Shown: positions 38,482-41,818 of the stretch, one piece after another
Layout: each line of letters opens with the position of its first letter
Position numbering within the stretch: the first letter of the stretch is position 1
NCBI GenBank assembly: GCA_028717105.1
Contig: JAQUOM010000001.1
Coordinates: 1 to 41,818, forward strand
Length of the DNA stretch: 41,818 bases
Direction: 5' to 3'
DNA from: Candidatus Omnitrophota bacterium
GTDB lineage: Bacteria; Omnitrophota; Gorgyraeia; Velamenicoccales; Velamenicoccaceae
The notes under the pieces: model-generated
Databases searched by the model: none
Seen by the model: the letters and a program-made list of their open reading frames with translations, nothing else
What the model was told of the DNA's origin: nothing
Made by a program: the position numbers and the translations under genes

Positions 38482-39402
38482 TCACCTTTTCCCAAGAAGG
38501 CAGGCGTGCCGCCTTTTCATGGATGCCACGCCCAGGGCCCCCAGGATCTGCCGGACGCATTCGTCTTCGCTTTGGTGTTCGGTATCGACGGCAATATCCG
38601 CATCCGGGGGTTCCTCGAACGGCGCAGAGACCCCCGTGAAATCGGTGATCTCGCCCTTCCGCGCTCTTTTATACATGCCTTTCACGTCCCTGGCCTCGCA
38701 GGCCTGCAGGCCGCATTTGACATAGACCAGTTTGAAATTTCCGATGATCTTTTTGACCAGCGCGCGATATTCATTCATGGGGGACAAGAAGCTCGCGATG
38801 ACAAAATTGCCGTTATCGTTGAAGAGCTTGGCGACGTGCGCGATGCGGCGCAGGTTCTCCTTCCTGTCTTCGGGAGAAAATCCCAAATCGGCATTAAGGG
38901 CATGACGCACGTCATCGGCATCAAGGTGAACGGTCTTAAAACCGCGGTTATCCAGCTCCAATTTCAGCTTCTTGGACAATGTCGTCTTGCCGGAACAGGG
39001 CAAGCCGGTCAACCAAAGCGTCGTTCGCAAGAGCTTAATGTATTCGGCGACTTCCGGCGGGACGTTGTCATCTTTGCCCGCCCGGACGTTCGTCCCGGAA
39101 ATATTCCCGATTTCCGAAGGGGGCTCGACAAAATTGACGTCATAGCCCACGTTTCTGCCGATATTGATGCTCTTGATGTCCGGGATGACGACGACATCCA
39201 CCTTGTCGGCATAGACCCTCTTGATCATCTCCGCCCTCTGCTCGGCGGTATAAGGATTTTGGGGAGATATCTCCGTGTCCCGGATGGCCACACAAACGTG
39301 TTCGCCCTTGGCCACGGCCTCATCGATCAAAAACTTGTGCCCCTTGTGAAAAGGCTGCCATCTGCCGATAAACAAAGCATATCTTTTATGTCCGTTGTAC
39401 AT
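38482..39402 (-). CDS. Nucleotidyltransferase-APS kinase fusion
   Basis: The 306-residue bifunctional protein has two parts. Residues 1-125 are a cytidylyltransferase-like domain with FIGRWQPFHKGH (11-22, the HxGH-type motif of NMN adenylyltransferase and relatives) and ISGTNVR (102-108). Residues 126-306 are an APS kinase: Walker A GLPCSGKTT (133-141), DADDVRHAL, DLGFSPEDRKENLRR, and FTGVSAPFEEP, the APS-binding segment. The kinase makes PAPS, the donor for sulfotransferases such as the one at 40390-41793. No ordinary ATP sulfurylase is present in the window. The first domain belongs to the same nucleotidyltransferase superfamily, so it might supply APS, but NMN-type activity is equally possible. 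The ATG at 39402 follows GGGGAGG at 7 bases. Confidence 0.9.
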   Translation of the reverse strand: MYNGHKRYALFIGRWQPFHKGHKFLIDEAVAKGEHVCVAIRDTEISPQNPYTAEQRAEMIKRVYADKVDVVVIPDIKSINIGRNVGYDVNFVEPPSEIGNISGTNVRAGKDDNVPPEVAEYIKLLRTTLWLTGLPCSGKTTLSKKLKLELDNRGFKTVHLDADDVRHALNADLGFSPEDRKENLRRIAHVAKLFNDNGNFVIASFLSPMNEYRALVKKIIGNFKLVYVKCGLQACEARDVKGMYKRARKGEITDFTGVSAPFEEPPDADIAVDTEHQSEDECVRQILGALGVASMKRRHACLLGKR

Positions 39403-39454
39403 GACCCGACCTCCCCGGATGCGCGAAGAAATATCTCAACGACGCTTTCTCATT

Positions 39455-39460
39455 ATTATA
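39455..39460 (-). promoter_or_regulatory. Candidate -10 box for the APS-kinase operon
   Basis: A perfect TATAAT is present on the minus strand in the 109-base gap between the DDAH-like gene and the APS-kinase gene, within an A/T-rich stretch unlike the surroundings. Transcription would start near 39448. No good -35 is seen at 16-18 bases; TTGGAT lies 21 bases upstream, so an activator may be needed. Confidence 0.45.
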
Positions 39461-39511
39461 TACGACATTCGCAATCTCATGATCCAAATTTTAAGGAATT
39501 CTGCCGCGGGA

Positions 39512-40390
39512 TTAAAGACGCCTTGCGATCACCCCTGCGGCGCACGCCAACCCGCCTGCGGCCCGGACAAACTGAGAAACCGGCACTTCGGCCTCAACCG
39601 TCAGGCCGGCTTGTTCATACATCCTGCGGGTCGCAGGACAGCCCGCCGGCATGATGATCCGGCGCGGGGCCGTTACCACCACATTCAGGGCCTGCCGCAG
39701 GGCGACTTCCCTCGTCTCGCGAACAGGGATAACATCGACCTTGTTCTTCTTCAAAAGACGGAGGATCTCCCCGTCCACTAAAGCCTCCCTGACAAACGCC
39801 AGATCCGGCGCCACACGCTGGACAGCGCCCAAAAGATGCCGCGTCCTTTTCGGCGCGGGAACATGCACGCCATCAACGCGCTGGCGCGCCAAAACCTCTT
39901 TGACCTGGCGGAATCCTTCCCGGTTCGTCCTTCTGCCGACCCCGATCACTACCAGCCGGTCGTTAACCCACAGCGCATCAGCGCCCTCAAATGTCCCGCC
40001 CCCTGCCACGCTATAAAGGACCGGAACGCCAAGCGCCCGTAACGCCCCGGCGGCATAGATCACTTCGTCCCGCCTGACGCGCAAAGACATCCGCGAAAGA
40101 ATGCATCCGCGCGGCGTCATAAAAAAAAGATCCCTCGTAAACATGATATTGAACAAGGCAAGACGTTCCCCTGCCTGCCCGGGCCGGACACGGATAAAAA
40201 AGGTTTTGATCCCCAGTCGTCGATATGTTTTTACGAGCCTGCCGTATTCCCGCTTCAGGGTCGCCTCGTGAAGCGCCTTGAGATGAAGGACCCGGCGCGG
40301 ATGAACGGCGCCCGCCGCGCACGAGCGAGGCTTCGCCAGAAGCACGGCCTTTAACATCCCGTATTCCGAATCAGCGCCGAACGGCAGCAT
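39512..40390 (-). CDS. Amidinotransferase/DDAH-like guanidino-group enzyme
   Basis: The 292-residue protein has a pentein fold. FTRDLFFMTPRGC (substrate loop), GGGTFEGADALW with the Glu of the catalytic set, GRRTNREG, RHLLG with the catalytic His, and C-terminal GGLACAAGV with the catalytic Cys all match the DDAH / amidinotransferase / arginine deiminase superfamily. Such enzymes hydrolyse or transfer amidino groups of arginine derivatives. Start: the ATG at 40390 overlaps the upstream TAA by one base (TAATG), with GAGGAG 8 bases before it, which is more convincing than the GTG at 40399. It is co-transcribed with the sulfotransferase gene. Substrate unknown. Confidence 0.85.
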   Translation of the reverse strand: MLPFGADSEYGMLKAVLLAKPRSCAAGAVHPRRVLHLKALHEATLKREYGRLVKTYRRLGIKTFFIRVRPGQAGERLALFNIMFTRDLFFMTPRGCILSRMSLRVRRDEVIYAAGALRALGVPVLYSVAGGGTFEGADALWVNDRLVVIGVGRRTNREGFRQVKEVLARQRVDGVHVPAPKRTRHLLGAVQRVAPDLAFVREALVDGEILRLLKKNKVDVIPVRETREVALRQALNVVVTAPRRIIMPAGCPATRRMYEQAGLTVEAEVPVSQFVRAAGGLACAAGVIARRL

Positions 40391-41793
40391 TATAACCACT
40401 CCTCTTTATGTCGAATGTCATAACCCAGGGCGCCGCTGATCTCGGCGACATCGGGAAGGCCGCACAAGGGTTGGATCATCTCCCGGCGTTTTTTCCAGCG
40501 GTAATGCTCCGGCGGTCGCGTCGCCTGGACCACGGGAAGTTTATCTAACTTCAGGTCTCCGGCGGACGCGGCGCCAAACCCCAAAAAGTCCAACAAGGCC
40601 TTTAATGCGCGTGAACGTGTCCTCGCGTCCCTGGTCACATCTTCGTGCCTGACGCGCAAAAAATCAGCGCCCGATGCGCGGACATATTCCAATATGGCCC
40701 TGTTCGACGCCAGCCATTGGAACGCACAAACTTCTTGAAGAGAATCCCGGACATGGTCCTGCCACCCGGGCGGCAGATCGTATTTCCACCACCACCGGCC
40801 CCAGGCAAAACGGTCGGAATAACCGGTGATCTCAAGCCCCCGCGGGATCACTGAACGCACCGTCGCGTCCGCCGCGCGGAGGTTGCGGGAAAAAAATCCA
40901 TGGTGCCGCCATCCGTCGTAGAGGCCGTTGACGGAAGCGGCGGGGTTTCTCGTCAAATGGATGATCTTGATGTCCGCATTCGGAAACATCACGGACATAA
41001 AAGGCATGCGATAAGAATCCGTCGACGTTTTCAACAACAGCGTCCGCTCCCTCAAGTCGGCGGCATTTGTTTTTTTCCGCGGTGCAAGGAGAATGAACGG
41101 CGGCTCTTCGATCATCCCGGTCTTATGAGGCGGGCCTGCGGGGATTTTTAACCCCGGAAACCTTTTTTTTATCAGGGCGGCGGGGAGATCGTAATAAGCA
41201 GGGTGAACGCCCCGGTATTTGCCGGCGAGGACACCCAAAAGATCCAGATAGAATTCTTCAACGACAAAAGACCGCCGCCTGCGGGAAAACCCCAGGGCCC
41301 TGAGAATGTCCGTGCGCAACGCCTCGGGACGAAAGCCGGCCTGCGGCCACTGCAAAATAAGACGCAGGCACAGATCGTCGACGTATTGTTCAAAGACCTG
41401 TTCGTCGTTCCAGATGTCGCGCGGAGACGCCGCCGTGGAAAGATCGCTCAACAGGTCATCCGACAACCCCCCCGGGCACTGCCCGGGACGCAGGAACGCC
41501 GGCGGTATCTCATCAGAGGCGTTCGTGTCGGCCGACAAACCGTTGAGCTTGTAGAACGGCGTGATCTCTCCGCTCGGGGCATAACAGCAGGGGTGTCTGC
41601 GCAAAATCGAAAACAATAAGCTGGAACCGCTCCGGGGGCCGGCCAGGATGACGGCGACCTTCCGGACACGGGCCAGAGACGACGCCCCGCCCGGCAGGCG
41701 CCGGTTGTTCTTTCGGATGCGATCGAAAACAGCCCGCCTGAAATCGCGGACCCTTCGGATCTGATCGGTTTGCCGTTCGGCCAAGGTCACCAT
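40390..41793 (-). CDS. PAPS-dependent sulfotransferase-like protein (start near window edge)
   Basis: The protein is 467 residues from the ATG at 41793. The 5'-phosphosulfate loop is VILAGPRSGSSLLFSILRRH (48-67), and the 3'-phosphate region is IIHLTRNPAASVNGLYDGW further on, both typical of Sulfotransfer families. A Trp-rich stretch (WGRWWWKYDLPPGW) and a long N-terminal basic region are lineage features. It would transfer sulfate from PAPS to a sugar or lipid hydroxyl. The APS-kinase fusion two genes downstream can make PAPS. No Shine-Dalgarno is visible before the ATG and the frame stays open to the window edge, so the true start could lie further upstream. Confidence 0.87.
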   Translation of the reverse strand: MVTLAERQTDQIRRVRDFRRAVFDRIRKNNRRLPGGASSLARVRKVAVILAGPRSGSSLLFSILRRHPCCYAPSGEITPFYKLNGLSADTNASDEIPPAFLRPGQCPGGLSDDLLSDLSTAASPRDIWNDEQVFEQYVDDLCLRLILQWPQAGFRPEALRTDILRALGFSRRRRSFVVEEFYLDLLGVLAGKYRGVHPAYYDLPAALIKKRFPGLKIPAGPPHKTGMIEEPPFILLAPRKKTNAADLRERTLLLKTSTDSYRMPFMSVMFPNADIKIIHLTRNPAASVNGLYDGWRHHGFFSRNLRAADATVRSVIPRGLEITGYSDRFAWGRWWWKYDLPPGWQDHVRDSLQEVCAFQWLASNRAILEYVRASGADFLRVRHEDVTRDARTRSRALKALLDFLGFGAASAGDLKLDKLPVVQATRPPEHYRWKKRREMIQPLCGLPDVAEISGALGYDIRHKEEWL

Positions 41794-41818
41794 CGTGGCA
41801 TCGCCCGTCGGACCCTGA

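Noticed and set aside
1..41818. Mobile elements, CRISPR arrays, tRNA or rRNA genes
   Set aside because: I saw no transposase or integrase motifs, no regularly spaced direct repeats and no cloverleaf or rRNA-like stretches.

Overview
The window is a gene-dense, GC-rich bacterial segment. Almost every gene is on the minus strand; one short gene (14341-14991) is on the plus strand. I see no tRNA, rRNA, CRISPR array, integrase or IS element. The gene set is B12-type radical SAM enzymes, long runs of alkaline-phosphatase-superfamily proteins, an exporter of surface polysaccharide, a small membrane protein of DUF5989 type and a tiny entericidin-like lipoprotein. This suggests an uncultured Gram-negative lineage, perhaps a PVC or Omnitrophota-like genome. 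That placement is a guess from gene style, not a phylogenetic result.

Reading in the direction of transcription (high to low coordinates), the layout is as follows. (A) 41793-39512: a PAPS-type sulfotransferase and an amidinotransferase/DDAH-like hydrolase. (B) 39402-33982: a nucleotidyltransferase-APS kinase fusion, then methyltransferase, B12-radical SAM, B12-radical SAM, methyltransferase, closed by a likely terminator. (C) 33888-31779: an orphan gamma subunit of a 2-oxoacid:ferredoxin oxidoreductase, glutamyl-tRNA synthetase and an entericidin-like lipoprotein. (D) 31609-25533: a GGDEF protein with inverted domain order, a phosphodiesterase/nucleotide-pyrophosphatase-like protein, a sulfatase-fold pseudoenzyme and an MBOAT acyltransferase. 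(E) 25421-15020: a strong sigma70-type promoter followed by a tightly coupled operon of carrier protein, U32-family protein, acyl-CoA-dehydrogenase-like flavoprotein, amino-acid adenylating enzyme, 57-residue membrane protein, sulfatase-fold protein, SGNH protein and two more sulfatase-fold proteins. (F) 14341-14991: a plus-strand secreted protein beside a 460-base divergent control region. (G) 13879-1: GT4 glycosyltransferase, MraY/WecA-like phosphosugar transferase, UGM-like flavoprotein, ABC permease, ABC ATPase with a triplicated C-terminal domain, and a run of radical SAM enzymes, one of which is a B12-rSAM/GT2/rSAM triple fusion.

How the parts may work together: region G looks like lipid-linked glycan synthesis and ABC export, with radical SAM tailoring. 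Regions D and E carry every functional class of the DltA/DltB/DltC/DltD(/DltX) machinery that esterifies envelope polymers with D-alanine. Here the adenylating enzyme has pocket residues D-I-F-Y-L-A-L-V-C-K, close to the code I recall for stand-alone prolyl-AMP ligases, and an acyl-CoA-dehydrogenase-like enzyme lies beside it. That trio is the logic used to make pyrrole-2-carboxyl thioesters in pyoluteorin and prodigiosin pathways. My main hypothesis is therefore a Dlt-like system that decorates an exported glycan with a proline-derived (dehydroprolyl or pyrrole-2-carbonyl) ester, surrounded by a set of Thr-nucleophile sulfatase-fold proteins. Regions A and B may add sulfation through PAPS. 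The motifs are visible in the sequence; the assembled pathway is inference.
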